Shown: positions 45,315 to 56,271, counted from the first letter of the stretch. The stretch is DNA of 64,000 nt from Psychrobacter sp. I-STPA6b (GCF_020662265.1 NZ_VEWM01000022.1:1-64000), one strand, 5' to 3'. Notes: generated from the letters alone by a model not told the origin. Numbers and translations are program-made.

Positions 45315-45353
45315 AGGCGTGGTAATAAAATAGTTACCACGCCTTATTTTATT
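45315..45353. terminator. Terminator between yggT and thiD
   Basis: Eleven-base stem AGGCGTGGTAA (45315-45325) with TTACCACGCCT (45334-45344), then TATTTTATT. Strong and usable for the proC-yggT transcript. Confidence 0.9.
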
Positions 45354-45405
45354 CTTCAAATCTTGGTTGGTAGGTTATTGCAGACATACCGAATGAAAGA
45401 CAGTA

Positions 45406-46263
<858 letters not shown>

Positions 46264-46324
46264 CTATAAAGGTAAAATACCCATATTTACGAGAAGTCAT
46301 TTATTAGAAATCTTAGCACAACAC

Positions 46325-46352
46325 TTGCAATTTATTTTTGCTTTGTTATAAT
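46325..46352 (+). promoter_or_regulatory. Sigma-70 promoter of tRNA-Ser
   Basis: TTGCAA (46325-46330), 16-base spacer, TATAAT (46347-46352), 55 bases before the tRNA. Confidence 0.75.
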
Positions 46353-46406
46353 ACACGCCCACAGCATATGATGATATGAGTTAATCATAACAACATAACT
46401 GACCAC

Positions 46407-46497
46407 GGTGAAGTGGGTGAGTGGCTGAAACCACACCCCTGCTAAGGGTGCATACGTTAATCGCGTATCGAGGGTTCGAATCCCTCCTTCACCGCCA
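46407..46497 (+). tRNA. tRNA-Ser(GCT)
   Basis: 91-nt class II tRNA. Acceptor GGTGAAG pairs with CTTCACC, then G and encoded CCA. The anticodon loop CTGCTAA gives GCU, reading AGC/AGU. The long variable arm (around 46452-46474) and GGTTCGAATCC T-arm fit serine. Confidence 0.97.
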
Positions 46498-46582
46498 TTT
46501 ATCTATTTGATGATTTTATCAAGTTATAAATAGACAGAGTGTTATTTATAACGGTTAAAATAAAAAATAGAGTAAAAAGTGG

Positions 46583-46610
46583 TTGACACAGTGAAAATAA
46601 TCACTATAAT
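46583..46610 (+). promoter_or_regulatory. Sigma-70 promoter of tRNA-Arg
   Basis: Perfect TTGACA (46583-46588), 16-base spacer and perfect TATAAT (46605-46610), 66 bases before the tRNA. Confidence 0.85.
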
Positions 46611-46676
46611 AACCAACTCATTATCCAGTAATCAAAATTAATATTTGATAACAGATAATGAAAATAGCAATATCAT

Positions 46677-46753
46677 GCGCCCGTAGCTCAGCTGGATAGA
46701 GCACTTGGCTACGAACTAAGGGGTCGGGAGTTCGAATCTCTCCGGGCGCACCA
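46677..46753 (+). tRNA. tRNA-Arg(ACG)
   Basis: 77 nt: GCGCCCG acceptor, GGCTACGAACTAAG anticodon arm with ACG, GAGTTCGAATCTC T-arm and encoded CCA. The A34 is expected to be converted to inosine by TadA. Confidence 0.97.
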
Positions 46754-46998
46754 TTTGCTAAATACACCCATCATATATGATGATATTGAATCGCCAGTTA
46801 ATGACTTCGGCGATTTTTTTGTGTCTAAAAATTATTAGCTCATCATCATACTCTTCAAGATGCACTTGATACGAAGGATTGGTTTCTCTATGCCAGAGTT
46901 GCTATAATCCAACGCGTATCAACGCATATAATTTTTCATACCATATAACCCCTTTATCAGGCTATTGATACGCCTGACTCTCTTTTAGGTTACCATCT

Positions 46999-47616
46999 AT
47001 GCAGACGTCTCGTAGAAATACATCCGATGAGCCAAAAATTGCTCGTGCTAGTACACGAATGATTGCCATTGTATACGATGGTATGTTGATTTTGGCGTTG
47101 CTTTTTTTGGTTGGTACAGTATTAACTGTCATTGGTACAAACTTAACGATGGATATCGGCGTTAACTCTGATGAGGCACAAGAGCTACCAAATTGGTACC
47201 AAAACTTGGTGATGACCCCTTCGTTTGTATTAACCTTGATTGGATTTTATGGCGTATTTTGGCGGCGCTCTGGACAGACATTAGGCATGCAAACATGGCG
47301 ATTAAAAACGGTGACAGCTCAAGGCAAATTACTTGACTGGGGGCAAACTATCAAACGTATTTTATCAGCGTGTGTGATACCTGTACTGTGTGCCATCGTT
47401 GCTGGTTTATTGCATGGTTTTTCTAGTGAAGCACGGGCAGCCATGTTAAGCAGTGCTTTTTTTGGATTAATTTTTAACTATGCCTTTTGTCTGTTTAATC
47501 GGCGCGGATTGGCAGTGCATGACATATTATCCAATACCGTGACCTTGAAAATGCCAAAAATTCAGCATGAAAGCTTATGGCAATCCTTTAAAAATCGCAA
47601 AAAAAAGAATAAATGA
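46999..47616 (+). CDS. RDD-family membrane protein
   Basis: Protein of 205 residues with the RDD domain (named for Arg-Asp-Asp): ARASTRMIAIVYDGMLILALLFLVGT, then FYGVFWRRSGQTLGMQTWRLKTV and a third helix pair. Three predicted membrane segments and basic tail (KNRKKKNK). Some RDD proteins act in Na+/H+ exchange or osmotic balance; this one is uncharacterised. Confidence 0.85.
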   Translation: MQTSRRNTSDEPKIARASTRMIAIVYDGMLILALLFLVGTVLTVIGTNLTMDIGVNSDEAQELPNWYQNLVMTPSFVLTLIGFYGVFWRRSGQTLGMQTWRLKTVTAQGKLLDWGQTIKRILSACVIPVLCAIVAGLLHGFSSEARAAMLSSAFFGLIFNYAFCLFNRRGLAVHDILSNTVTLKMPKIQHESLWQSFKNRKKKNK

Positions 47617-47794
47617 TGTCTGGCAGCTCATAGACTATCGCATGTGATAGCGCTTAGCACTAATATAAATAAGAATGGCTTGCGTTACTCACACTTTCAC
47701 ATAAAACTGAAGTAATGTCATGACAGTGTTTATTGTGTAAATCAGCTATAGTATCTTTTTTAGCGATATATTCTAGCGAAGAGAGGAAATAGCC

Positions 47795-48274
47795 ATGAAT
47801 AAGCAAGCCAGTGTTGATTTAGAACAAGATATTTTTGCAGCATTGATTGCCAATCACGAAGTACAGCGTGATATGTGTGAGCAGTTAGAAAGTGAGCAAG
47901 ATTTCCAAAAGCGCAAAGCCATATTTTCTGAGCTAAAGCTAGAGTTACATGCCCATGCTGCCGCTGAAGAGCGTCATTTGTATATCCCTGTGATGCAACA
48001 TGATGAGGGCTTAGAGTTATCTCGTCATGCCATTACAGAGCATCATGAGATGGATGAGCTGATTGAAACCTTAGAAGATGGACGAGTCGGGCAAGAGACT
48101 TGGGATGAAGCATGTGCCAAGCTGATTGATAAAGTGCGCCATCACCTCAAAGAAGAGGAAGATGAGTTTTTCAAACAAGCCAAAAAAATCCTCGATACAG
48201 ACTTACAGCAGCGTTTGGGTGCATTATATCAAGTCGAGCATGAAGAATACGAAAAAGCACATGCCAGCGAGTAA
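47795..48274 (+). CDS. Hemerythrin-domain protein
   Basis: All-helical protein (159 residues) with the HHE di-iron pattern: HEVQRDMCEQLE, HAHAAAEERHLYIPVMQH, ITEHHEMDELIE and VRHHLKEEEDEFF. It binds a di-iron centre that may sense or handle oxygen, nitric oxide or peroxide. GAGGAAA precedes the start. It is convergent with panD, with a shared terminator. Confidence 0.92.
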   Translation: MNKQASVDLEQDIFAALIANHEVQRDMCEQLESEQDFQKRKAIFSELKLELHAHAAAEERHLYIPVMQHDEGLELSRHAITEHHEMDELIETLEDGRVGQETWDEACAKLIDKVRHHLKEEEDEFFKQAKKILDTDLQQRLGALYQVEHEEYEKAHASE

Positions 48275-48342
48275 GTAAGCAGTTGTAGCCTTACCACATG
48301 TATTTTAGGTAGGGATATGAAGAGCATAGGTGAATAACAGCA

Positions 48343-48377
48343 AAAAAGCCATTTACTAAATAAGTAAATGGCTTTTT
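48343..48377. terminator. Bidirectional terminator
   Basis: Fifteen-base stem AAAAAGCCATTTACT (48343-48357) with AGTAAATGGCTTTTT (48363-48377). It serves the hemerythrin gene and, from the other strand, panD. Confidence 0.92.
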
Positions 48378-48401
48378 AATTGGGAGCGTACAAAATGTCG
48401 T

Positions 48402-48782
48402 TTAAGCCACTTGTACAGGGATGATATTGGCAGTATCTTTCACTGTATTGTCTTCATTGCAATAAACCAGCTTTGGCTTATGGTTATCTGCTTCAGCTTC
48501 ATCAAGCTGTGCATAGGCACAGATAATCACAATATCACCAAGGTCAGCCATATGTGCCGCAGCACCATTTAAAGAGATGATACCTGAGCCAGCTTCAGCA
48601 CGGATGGCATAAGTACGAAAACGCTTGCCATTATTGACGTTATAGATGTCAATAGACTCATTTTCTTTAATGCCAGCCAAATCTAAAAGATTACCATCAA
48701 TGCCACAAGAGCCTTCATAATGGAGGTCTGCATGAGTGACACGGGCGCGATGTAGCTTGCATTTGAGCATGGTAAGTAACAT
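48402..48782 (-). CDS. panD: Aspartate 1-decarboxylase precursor
   Basis: PanD (126 residues), forming beta-alanine for pantothenate. The start at 48782 is fixed by AAGGA upstream and by matching the normal N-terminus ([20 protein letters not shown]); the frame to 48890 is too long. The self-cleavage site Gly24-Ser25 in YEGSCGIDG lies at standard numbering; Ser25 becomes the pyruvoyl group. Downstream member of the minus-strand group after pth. Confidence 0.96.
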   Translation of the reverse strand: MLLTMLKCKLHRARVTHADLHYEGSCGIDGNLLDLAGIKENESIDIYNVNNGKRFRTYAIRAEAGSGIISLNGAAAHMADLGDIVIICAYAQLDEAEADNHKPKLVYCNEDNTVKDTANIIPVQVA

Positions 48783-48939
48783 AAGGGTTTCCTTGATAGG
48801 GTACACAAAGAGTAGTAAAACAATAACACGATGTGGAAAAGTGGTGGTAGTAACTTCTTTATGGGGGTAGCATTTGAGATTTAAAGTCATTTGCTACTAT
48901 CATCATTATACATCATGATAGGCTTGGTGGACTGTGGTA

Positions 48940-49524
48940 CTAATCTGGAAGCTTAAAGCCGTTAATGTGGTTGCGTGCTTTTTCAATATCACCGCTGATA
49001 AGTAGCGATAGTGCATCATGAGCAGCATCTAGGGCAGAATTAATGGCAACCTGATCATCAGGTGATGGCTTTGAAAGAACATGACCACTGACTTTGGACT
49101 TATGACCTGGATGCCCAATACCGATGCGTAAACGATGAAAATCATTGCCAATATGTGGTGTGATGTCACGCAGTCCATTATGACCTCCGTGTCCACCCCC
49201 TGTTTTTAGCTTAATGCTACCAGCAGGAATATCTAACTCATCATGCGCAATCAAAATTTGGGTATTGGCAATATCATAAAAATTTACCATTGGTACAACA
49301 GACTGTCCGGACTTGTTCATAAATGTGACGGGCAATAATAAGCGCACATCATGGTCAAAAATCCGCCCACGTCCAGTCAGCCCGTGAAATTTTTTGTCGA
49401 GTGATAAGTCAATATTAAACTTATCTGCCAGTTGCTCGACAAACCAAAATCCTGCATTGTGACGAGTCTGTGCATATTGTTGCCCTGGATTGCCTAGACC
49501 AACGATAAGTTTTAATGGTGACAT
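48940..49524 (-). CDS. pth: Peptidyl-tRNA hydrolase
   Basis: Pth (194 residues), which releases tRNA from stalled peptidyl-tRNA. The start at 49524 (MSPLKLIVGLGNPG) follows GGAAG and matches the family N-terminus. Motifs: GNPGQQYAQTRHNAGF (catalytic His), FMNKSGQSV, AHDELDIPAGSIKLKTGGGHGGHNGLRDI and RIGIGHPGHK. Located after rplY on the same strand, as in many gammaproteobacteria. Confidence 0.97.
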   Translation of the reverse strand: MSPLKLIVGLGNPGQQYAQTRHNAGFWFVEQLADKFNIDLSLDKKFHGLTGRGRIFDHDVRLLLPVTFMNKSGQSVVPMVNFYDIANTQILIAHDELDIPAGSIKLKTGGGHGGHNGLRDITPHIGNDFHRLRIGIGHPGHKSKVSGHVLSKPSPDDQVAINSALDAAHDALSLLISGDIEKARNHINGFKLPD

Positions 49525-49696
49525 GCTGACTTCCAAACGAAATATTTTTATAAAAGGTAGATACAACTAAAGGCATATCATATCCATATGCCTTTAGTGG
49601 GGTCAAGTATGAGACTTGACCAAGATAAAACGACAGATAAATGACAGTACTTTTGCAAGTAATGCTATTTACGATATTGTGAAATATACAGAATGA

Positions 49697-50389
49697 TTAT
49701 TCTGCGTCATCACCTTCGCTGTCTTCAGCGCTGTCACCACCTTGCTCAGTGGCTGGTACTTCATCTGCATCAACATCTTCAGCAGGCTCATCAACTTCTT
49801 CCACAGTAGGTGGCTGCATGTTGACGATAGTACGGTCTGTACCGTCTTCAATTTCAAGCTCATGAATAACAACGCCTTCTGGTAGCTTGATGTCTGACAA
49901 GTGGTAAGAATCACCAATAGACATACCTGATACGTCGATTTCCAAGTATTCTGGCAGTTGTGATGGGATACAAACGATTTCGATATCTGATACCAATGTA
50001 GATAAGATACCACCTTCTTTTGTACCAGGCGCTTCTTCTTTGCCCACAAAGTGAACTGGAACATTCATGTGAATCTTCTGACCTTTTACAACGCGCTGGA
50101 AGTCAGCATGCATTGGGTAGCCTTTGGCTGGGTGGCGTTGTAAGTCTTTGATAACTGCTTGATGTTCTTCGCCATCAGCATTGATGGTTAGAATGTTTGA
50201 GAAGAATGCTTCGTTATCAAGAAGTTTAACTAGCTCATTGGCACGGATAGCGATAGCAGTTGGCTCTTCATTACCACCATAGATGATGGCAGGAATTAGG
50301 TTTTGCTTACGCAGGCGGCGGCTCGCACCTTTGCCCTGCTGTTCTTTAGTACGAGCAATGCCCGTTACAGTGTATAGTTCGTTACTCAT
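49697..50389 (-). CDS. rplY: 50S ribosomal protein L25/Ctc
   Basis: Long (Ctc) form of L25 (230 residues): the N-terminal 5S-rRNA-binding domain (SRRLRKQNLIPAIIYGGNEEPTAIAI) and a C-terminal TL5 domain (VHFVGKEEAPGTKEGGILS...EIVCIPSQLPEYLEIDVSGM). It ends in a very acidic tail rich in Glu and Asp. AAGGATACTCCC precedes the start. Between prs and pth. Confidence 0.97.
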   Translation of the reverse strand: MSNELYTVTGIARTKEQQGKGASRRLRKQNLIPAIIYGGNEEPTAIAIRANELVKLLDNEAFFSNILTINADGEEHQAVIKDLQRHPAKGYPMHADFQRVVKGQKIHMNVPVHFVGKEEAPGTKEGGILSTLVSDIEIVCIPSQLPEYLEIDVSGMSIGDSYHLSDIKLPEGVVIHELEIEDGTDRTIVNMQPPTVEEVDEPAEDVDADEVPATEQGGDSAEDSEGDDAE

Positions 50390-50606
50390 GGGAGTATCCT
50401 TAATTTATGAAAGGGGATGCACTTAATATAAAACTTGCGACCAGCTTTGCTATTGTGTACATCAAAAGTTGTTGCATGCGATGGATATGAGTTATCAGCT
50501 AGGATAAGTGTATCTTGCATCGGCATACATACCCAAGCTCGCAGTTGCTGATACTTGGATAAAAGAAGAGGCGGTATTATACGCCTTTTATTAAAAAGAA
50601 TCCAAT

Positions 50607-50641
50607 AAAAAACCGCTATCTATAAGAGATAACGGTTTTTA
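50607..50641 (-). terminator. Terminator after prs
   Basis: On the minus strand AAAAACCGTTATCTC pairs with GATAGCGGTTTTTT with a short loop; it lies 40 bases past the prs stop and precedes rplY. Confidence 0.88.
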
Positions 50642-50683
50642 TAACTCGTTTTAAAGCACTTGAATTGTGTTTATGAGTCGTGC

Positions 50684-51637
50684 TTAGTTGATATATTCAA
50701 ACATCGCACTGATAGACTCTTCGTTATTGATCCGGCGTAAACTTTCTGCCAGCATTGAGGCAATGCTTACTTGACGGATTTTATCACAGGCTTTGGCTTC
50801 AGCAGATAATGGGATAGTGTCTGTGACCACAATCTCATCCAGTGCTGATTCACTGATATTTTTTAGGGCATTACCAGATAAAACAGGATGAGTGATGTAG
50901 CCAAGTACTCGGCGTGCGCCATTATCTTTTAGCGCTTGCGCTGCTTTGCACAGAGTTCCTGCGGTATCGACCATATCATCGACAATCACACAATCACGAT
51001 CACGAACATCACCGATGATATTCATCACTTGTGACTCATTTGCACGTGCGCGACGTTTATCAATAATCGCCAGATCGGTATCACCAAGCTGTTTTGCCAT
51101 GGCACGGGCGCGCACCACACCGCCAACATCCGGTGAGACAACCATTAAGTTATCATAGTCTTGCTGTAATAAGTCTCTTAATAACACAGGTGTGCCGTAG
51201 ATATTATCGACTGGAATATCAAAGAATCCCTGAATTTGGTCTGAATGTAAATCTACAGTCATGACACGGTCAATGCTAACGATGTTTAACATATCAGCAA
51301 CGACTTTGGCAGAGATAGGTACACGAGCAGAGCGGGGACGGCGGTCTTGGCGAGCATAACCAAAGTAAGGCATGACCGCAGTGATACGCCCAGCACTAGA
51401 GCGACGCAACGCATCTGCCATGACCATGATTTCCATCAAATTATCATTGGTAGGCGCGCAGGTAGGCTGTAGGATAAAAACGTCTTTACCACGAACATGT
51501 TCTTTGATTTCGACAGCAATTTCGCCATCAGAAAATCGAGTAACATCAGCTTTACCAAGGGGTATATGAAGGTGGTCGGCAACGGTTTTTGCCAGTTCGG
51601 GGTGGGCATTACCAGTAAAAATCGCCAAATAAGGCAT
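50684..51637 (-). CDS. prs: Ribose-phosphate pyrophosphokinase
   Basis: PRPP synthase (317 residues) making the shared precursor of nucleotides, histidine and tryptophan. Motifs: [63 protein letters not shown] and the PRPP-binding [15 protein letters not shown]. Standard length. Follows ispE and the tRNA-Gln genes on the minus strand. Confidence 0.98.
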   Translation of the reverse strand: MPYLAIFTGNAHPELAKTVADHLHIPLGKADVTRFSDGEIAVEIKEHVRGKDVFILQPTCAPTNDNLMEIMVMADALRRSSAGRITAVMPYFGYARQDRRPRSARVPISAKVVADMLNIVSIDRVMTVDLHSDQIQGFFDIPVDNIYGTPVLLRDLLQQDYDNLMVVSPDVGGVVRARAMAKQLGDTDLAIIDKRRARANESQVMNIIGDVRDRDCVIVDDMVDTAGTLCKAAQALKDNGARRVLGYITHPVLSGNALKNISESALDEIVVTDTIPLSAEAKACDKIRQVSIASMLAESLRRINNEESISAMFEYIN

Positions 51638-51745
51638 GACAAACGTCCTATTGATTGACTCAAGCAGTGACGACTAAGCAGTGTCTAACTGCTCAAAATA
51701 AGAAATATGATTAGAAAAGTATACTGAACGCAAAGGATGATAAAA

Positions 51746-51821
51746 ATGGCAGGGGTAGCTGGACTCGAACCAACGAATGCCAGGATCAAAACCTGGTGCC
51801 TTACCAACTTGGCTATACCCC
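51746..51821 (-). tRNA. tRNA-Gln(TTG), copy 1
   Basis: 76 nt including the encoded CCA; acceptor AGGGGTA/TACCCCT, anticodon TTG in GGTTTTGATCC. Same sequence as the copy 241 bases away. Located between ispE and prs, the normal Pseudomonas/Moraxellaceae position. Confidence 0.96.
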
Positions 51822-51986
51822 TGTAAAGGTTGGAAAACTTATTATTACAGAGTCTAATATAGACATTATACTGTAATAATTCCTAGTGGCGTTCGTTGCG
51901 AACTATACCGAACTTAGGACTAAGTTGTCAATCATAGTGGTTAATTTTGCTTAACTACTGTGATGGGTGATACAAAAAAGTATAAA

Positions 51987-52062
51987 TGGCAGGGGTAGCT
52001 GGACTCGAACCAACGAATGCCAGGATCAAAACCTGGTGCCTTACCAACTTGGCTATACCCCT
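51987..52062 (-). tRNA. tRNA-Gln(TTG), copy 2
   Basis: Identical in sequence to copy 1 and the promoter-proximal one. TTGCAA and TATAAT stand upstream on the minus strand. Confidence 0.96.
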
Positions 52063-52075
52063 GTATGGGCGACCT

Positions 52076-52103
52076 ATTATACATATATTTTTTTTGATTG
52101 CAA
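52076..52103 (-). promoter_or_regulatory. Sigma-70 promoter of tRNA-Gln
   Basis: On the minus strand TTGCAA (52098-52103), 16-base spacer, TATAAT (52076-52081), ending 13 bases before the mature tRNA end. Confidence 0.75.
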
Positions 52104-52171
52104 GTTTTTTAATCTGGTGTTATCACATTTTTATCTTATTAATAGGTTCTTTATTGTCAAAAGTTGCTATT

Positions 52172-53137
52172 TTACTTTTGACTGAAAGTATTGGTGATTG
52201 TGTTTGTAATTATCGCTGTGCAGGGAGCTTGATGGATGGCATCTTTGATATCGCTCAAATATTGTGCCTCAAAAGGCAAGAAGACACAGCTACCTGAGCC
52301 AGTCATTCGTGCTGTGCTATGGGTAATACCTTCAAGTGTGCGTAAGTAGTCTAGTGCCTGTTGGACAGGGTTACTAAGTTGGCATACGACAGGCTCAAAC
52401 ACATTGCAATACGGTGGATTGAGCTGATATAGATAGTCTGTATATTGATGGTGAATGTCTGTCAGTGGCACAGACGACATGTTGCGACATAAATCGGGGT
52501 GGGCAAATAGCTGCGCAGTACTAATGTGAGCTTGAGGTGTGAGCAAGACGTAGTGCTGTGCTGGTAGGTGGATGGCAGTTAACTTTTCACCAATCCCCTC
52601 AGCAATGGCATCTTGACCATATAAAAAGATAGGTACATCTGCACCGACGGATGCGCCGATTTGTTGCAGTTGTTTGGTGGTTAAATTAAGTTGCCAAAGC
52701 TGATTTAGCGCCAGTAGTGTGCTGGCGGCATTAGATGAGCCTCCACCCAGACCTGCGCCGGTTGGTAGCTGTTTATCAAGATGAATCTTGATAATAGGCA
52801 GCTGTGTCGGTAGACACTGGTGTTTGTATAGCCACTGCAACAGATGTTGTGTTGCTTTGATAATTAGGTTGTCTTGCGGGTTGGTCGTTAGCTCAATATC
52901 ACAGTGTAGTGTGATGAGTTGTGTACTTAGCTCTGTAGCATCATTCACGGGTGTTAAGTTCGGGCTTATATAGTGTGAAGTCTGCCAAAATGATAAGGTA
53001 TCGCCCCAGTCTAATAAACGAAAGACCGTTTGTAGGTTGTGATAACCATCATCACGTCGCCCTGTAATATGTAGAAACAGGTTGAGTTTAGCAACACTTC
53101 GCATGTGTAATGATGGTGGCGTATCAAACTGTTTCAT
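52172..53137 (-). CDS. ispE: 4-diphosphocytidyl-2-C-methyl-D-erythritol kinase
   Basis: IspE (321 residues), a GHMP kinase of the MEP isoprenoid pathway. N-terminal SVAKLNLFLHITGRRDDGYHNLQTVFRLLD, ATP loop LPTGAGLGGGSSNAASTLLALN and C-terminal ARMTGSGSCVFLPF. Its ATG overlaps the TAA of lolB (TAATG), so they are translationally coupled. Confidence 0.97.
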   Translation of the reverse strand: MKQFDTPPSLHMRSVAKLNLFLHITGRRDDGYHNLQTVFRLLDWGDTLSFWQTSHYISPNLTPVNDATELSTQLITLHCDIELTTNPQDNLIIKATQHLLQWLYKHQCLPTQLPIIKIHLDKQLPTGAGLGGGSSNAASTLLALNQLWQLNLTTKQLQQIGASVGADVPIFLYGQDAIAEGIGEKLTAIHLPAQHYVLLTPQAHISTAQLFAHPDLCRNMSSVPLTDIHHQYTDYLYQLNPPYCNVFEPVVCQLSNPVQQALDYLRTLEGITHSTARMTGSGSCVFLPFEAQYLSDIKDAIHQAPCTAIITNTITNTFSQK

Positions 53138-53916
53138 TATTCGTCATCACCCGAGATATCAGTATTAGCAGTATCAGGGATGCTGTTTTCTTGTGTTGAT
53201 GTAGGCTCATTGGCAGTTTGAAAATCTGGTTCACTATGCGTAATGGTCATAACCACCTTATGACCATCTTGTTTTTTGACTGTAATTCGATTGGGTAGTG
53301 TCGTATTAGGTGTATTGCTGTTCGGGTATTCGAAGCTGGCAACCCAGTCACCATTGGTTGCGCTGGTTAGCTGATTCTGATTATTAAAGTCTAGGTCACT
53401 ATCCGAAGGCGTTGGGCGCCCAGATATCCAGTAGGGAAGTTGAGAGATGGGTGCTTGCCAGCCAGTGGCTTGTTGTAGCAGTTCTTCAGGACTATTGGCA
53501 GTGATGGTACCTGCTTGTTCATTGATTAGTGTTGCCGTTTGACCATTATACTCTATGACGGTATGCCCAATGCCTAAAGCTCCCGTGAGATCTATGGTAA
53601 AGCGGTCACCATCTTGCGCCCACACATAAAAAGCACTGCCTGACTGTGCATTGTTTTGGGTATTTTGTGGCACGATAATACCAATTTTTCCACGGATACT
53701 GAAAGCCTGTAGACGGCTGGGCGTCTTGCTATCAGCTAAGGTGCTGGTTGCAGTTGGCTGATGTAAACCAGTTGTGGTTTGGCATCCAGTTAGTCCAAGG
53801 AGTCCAAACATGGAGGCTGTAATAACCAAGCGACTGTGTTTAAGAATAGGCTGAATAAGAGAAGCATAGCGTTGATGTATATTTTTGTGGGTTATATCAT
53901 ACATGGTCAAAATCAT
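53137..53916 (-). CDS. lolB: Outer-membrane lipoprotein receptor LolB
   Basis: LolB (259 residues), which takes lipoproteins from LolA and inserts them into the outer membrane. Signal peptide with lipobox LLGLTGC, then the LolB core (FSIRGKIGIIVPQNTQ, WAQDGDRFTIDLTGALGIGHTVIEYNG, LPYWISGRP, with ASFEYPN following). The acidic C-terminal tail after residue 235 is a local extension. The start could also be the internal Met5. Couples to ispE. Confidence 0.93.
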   Translation of the reverse strand: MILTMYDITHKNIHQRYASLIQPILKHSRLVITASMFGLLGLTGCQTTTGLHQPTATSTLADSKTPSRLQAFSIRGKIGIIVPQNTQNNAQSGSAFYVWAQDGDRFTIDLTGALGIGHTVIEYNGQTATLINEQAGTITANSPEELLQQATGWQAPISQLPYWISGRPTPSDSDLDFNNQNQLTSATNGDWVASFEYPNSNTPNTTLPNRITVKKQDGHKVVMTITHSEPDFQTANEPTSTQENSIPDTANTDISGDDE

Positions 53917-53982
53917 CCTAAAATCATATGAAGTGTTAAGTGTATTTAGAGTGGTTTAGTGTGAGTATTTTAGAGCTTTGCG

Positions 53983-56046
53983 TTAATATGACTGTATTTG
54001 GTCAGCGACATTTTTTTGTCCAAAGGCAAAGCGGTTTTGCAAATCTTGTAGCAGTACGCTGACTTGTTCATCGTTGCCTAAGCCTTGATAAGCACGTAAC
54101 AGTAAGACACCTGTTTTTAAGGTTGGCATGACTTCGTAAGGAATACTGAGTCGGTCAATGACTTCTTGGTATTTTGATTGGGCTAACGCATCTGATGCTA
54201 ATAAATTAAGCGCTTGCAAATAGCTATCGCTATCATAGTTTGGATTACCAAAAGGAATCGCAACGATATCACGAGCAATGCGCAATCCTTGTGCGCTGTC
54301 TTTGCCCGATTCAAATAATAAAGTAGCATATGCCAGTCGGTATTCTGTATTTTCTGGGTCTAATGCCAACAAGTGCGATAGTACCTTTTGTTTTGCATCA
54401 TAGTCTGCTTTATTATCAAATAGTTGTGCTTGAGCAAATAGAACGTCCACATCGTCAGGGTAGCGCTGGCTAGCTTCTTGTAATACTTGCTGTGCTTGCT
54501 CTGTTTTGTCCAAATGCCGAAGTATCTCAGCCTGTAAAACAGCACTTTCGGGAGCATAAATATCAAACTGTGCGCTCAGTTTATCAAGTGTTGCTAGTGC
54601 TGCATCAGGGTCATTATTAAGCAGTTGGATAGCGACCACTTTGCGCCGTGCAGATAGCACTAAATCCTCTTGCATCACTTTCGATAGATAGCGCTCAGCC
54701 ATGGCATAGTTATGTTGCCGTTCAGCACTGATGCCAAGATAGTAATATGCCTGATCTAGGTAATATGGTGAGGTTGCTAAATCAAGTAGTAACTCGTCCG
54801 CTTGTGAGTAAGCTTCGATATCAATACCCACTAAGGCTGCCAGCAGGGTAATCTCTTCATCTTGTTTAAAGCGTTGATGCGCTTGTAGAAGTAGCTCCCA
54901 TGCTTGCTGAGACTGCTTTCGTGCAAGTCGATAGCGGATTTCATAAAGATATAATCCCTTACTATCTGGTAGTCGTTGCCTTTCTGTACTGATATAGTCA
55001 ATGACATCCGTAGCAGGCAATATTTTTTGTAAAATATCTGCTTTTAGGGTAATAAAAGGTTCATTATCCGGTTGATGCTTTAGTGCTTTACTAATATTAA
55101 CTAAAGCAAGCTCTGGTTGACCGAACTGCAATTGTAAACCAGCTTGCATAACAAGTAGTGATGGATTTTCATGATCAGGCAACTGTTGTAATAAGGATAA
55201 TAGTTGCTGTTGGTCACTTGCATTATTGGGATAAATACCAATTAATATTTCACTTAAATCTGCTTGTGGATCATAGGTAAGTATTTGGTTAAGCGCATCA
55301 CTGGCAGTATTGTAATCATGGGCTTTGAGTGCTAAGTGCGCAACATAAAACCATGCAGGAATGTGATCAGGGTTTTGTTGTTGCCATGCTTGAGCAAATG
55401 CAAGTGACTCTTGGACAGGCTCATTTTTTAATGATAGATTTAATGCGCGCTCAAAGACAGCGGTGGCGTTATCATTAAAAGCTTGCTGTTTATAGATTTG
55501 TAGAGCCTTAGTAATATCTCCACGATCAGCATCAAACTCAGCCTGCAACAGTGCATATAAGCTGGGTTGGCGAGTAGGTATTATATTTGCTGAAGTCTGG
55601 CTTGTTGTTTGTTGAGAGGAGTCATTCATTACATCTGTTGTAGGATTTGCTACACTACGGATGCCGCCACTCTCGGTATTATCATTTTGGGTTGTGTGTT
55701 GCTGGCTATCTGTATCAGGCTGGTCAGTATCTGTTTGGTTACCTTGTGAATAAGAGGGCAGTAAGATTCTTAACAATGAGTCAAATACATTGGCTTGGGC
55801 ATGGCTTGGATAAAAACTGCTACTTAGTGTGATACAAATCCCCATCATGAATGGCATAAGTTTTTTTTGAGAGGAGTTTTCACCATCTATTATTTGGGAA
55901 GATGTTGCTGTGTTGGGCAAAGACAGTCTGTTTTTTAGCCCAATAGCTGTTGCCTGCCCAAGAAGATGTTTAGGCTGGTGCTGTGGATGAGAAGATAAAG
56001 TTGATAAAGACATAAGTAAAATAAAAGCTGACAGACCAATTGGCAT
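53983..56046 (-). CDS. TPR-repeat protein upstream of lolB
   Basis: Protein of 687 residues, homologous in position to the large TPR protein between hemA and lolB in pseudomonads. N-terminal hydrophobic segments (MPIGLSAFILLMSLSTLSS; also LMPFMMGICITLSSSFY), then about eight or more TPR-like helical pairs (LYALLQAEFDADRGDITKALQIY; LAQSKYQEVIDRLS). Probably periplasmic, serving as a protein-protein scaffold; exact role unknown. The first 70 residues are poorly conserved looking, so the true start might be the later MMGICIT region. Confidence 0.8.
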   Translation of the reverse strand: MPIGLSAFILLMSLSTLSSHPQHQPKHLLGQATAIGLKNRLSLPNTATSSQIIDGENSSQKKLMPFMMGICITLSSSFYPSHAQANVFDSLLRILLPSYSQGNQTDTDQPDTDSQQHTTQNDNTESGGIRSVANPTTDVMNDSSQQTTSQTSANIIPTRQPSLYALLQAEFDADRGDITKALQIYKQQAFNDNATAVFERALNLSLKNEPVQESLAFAQAWQQQNPDHIPAWFYVAHLALKAHDYNTASDALNQILTYDPQADLSEILIGIYPNNASDQQQLLSLLQQLPDHENPSLLVMQAGLQLQFGQPELALVNISKALKHQPDNEPFITLKADILQKILPATDVIDYISTERQRLPDSKGLYLYEIRYRLARKQSQQAWELLLQAHQRFKQDEEITLLAALVGIDIEAYSQADELLLDLATSPYYLDQAYYYLGISAERQHNYAMAERYLSKVMQEDLVLSARRKVVAIQLLNNDPDAALATLDKLSAQFDIYAPESAVLQAEILRHLDKTEQAQQVLQEASQRYPDDVDVLFAQAQLFDNKADYDAKQKVLSHLLALDPENTEYRLAYATLLFESGKDSAQGLRIARDIVAIPFGNPNYDSDSYLQALNLLASDALAQSKYQEVIDRLSIPYEVMPTLKTGVLLLRAYQGLGNDEQVSVLLQDLQNRFAFGQKNVADQIQSY

Positions 56047-56271
56047 TATATAATTATGGATGTGGGATACAATAGTGAACTTGTTAAGATAAACACTGAT
56101 AAGGTTAACAACCTGTAATATTATGAACTCCTTATTTATTCAGTGGTATAATTGGCAGTTTTTAATTTAACATGTTTTTATCAATTCATTTTAATTTTGG
56201 CTAAATTTTTAAATATTGGATAGATATTTAAAAAATTACTATAACTGACATCGATATGGTCTATTTCGCAT
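56047..56271. other. Divergent promoter region of hemA and the TPR gene
   Basis: 225 AT-rich bases. No gene. Both promoters lie here. Confidence 0.4.

Noticed and set aside
46407..46753. Integration site of a mobile element at the tRNA-Ser or tRNA-Arg gene
   Set aside because: No integrase, no repeated tRNA 3' end and no island follow; the neighbours are core genes.
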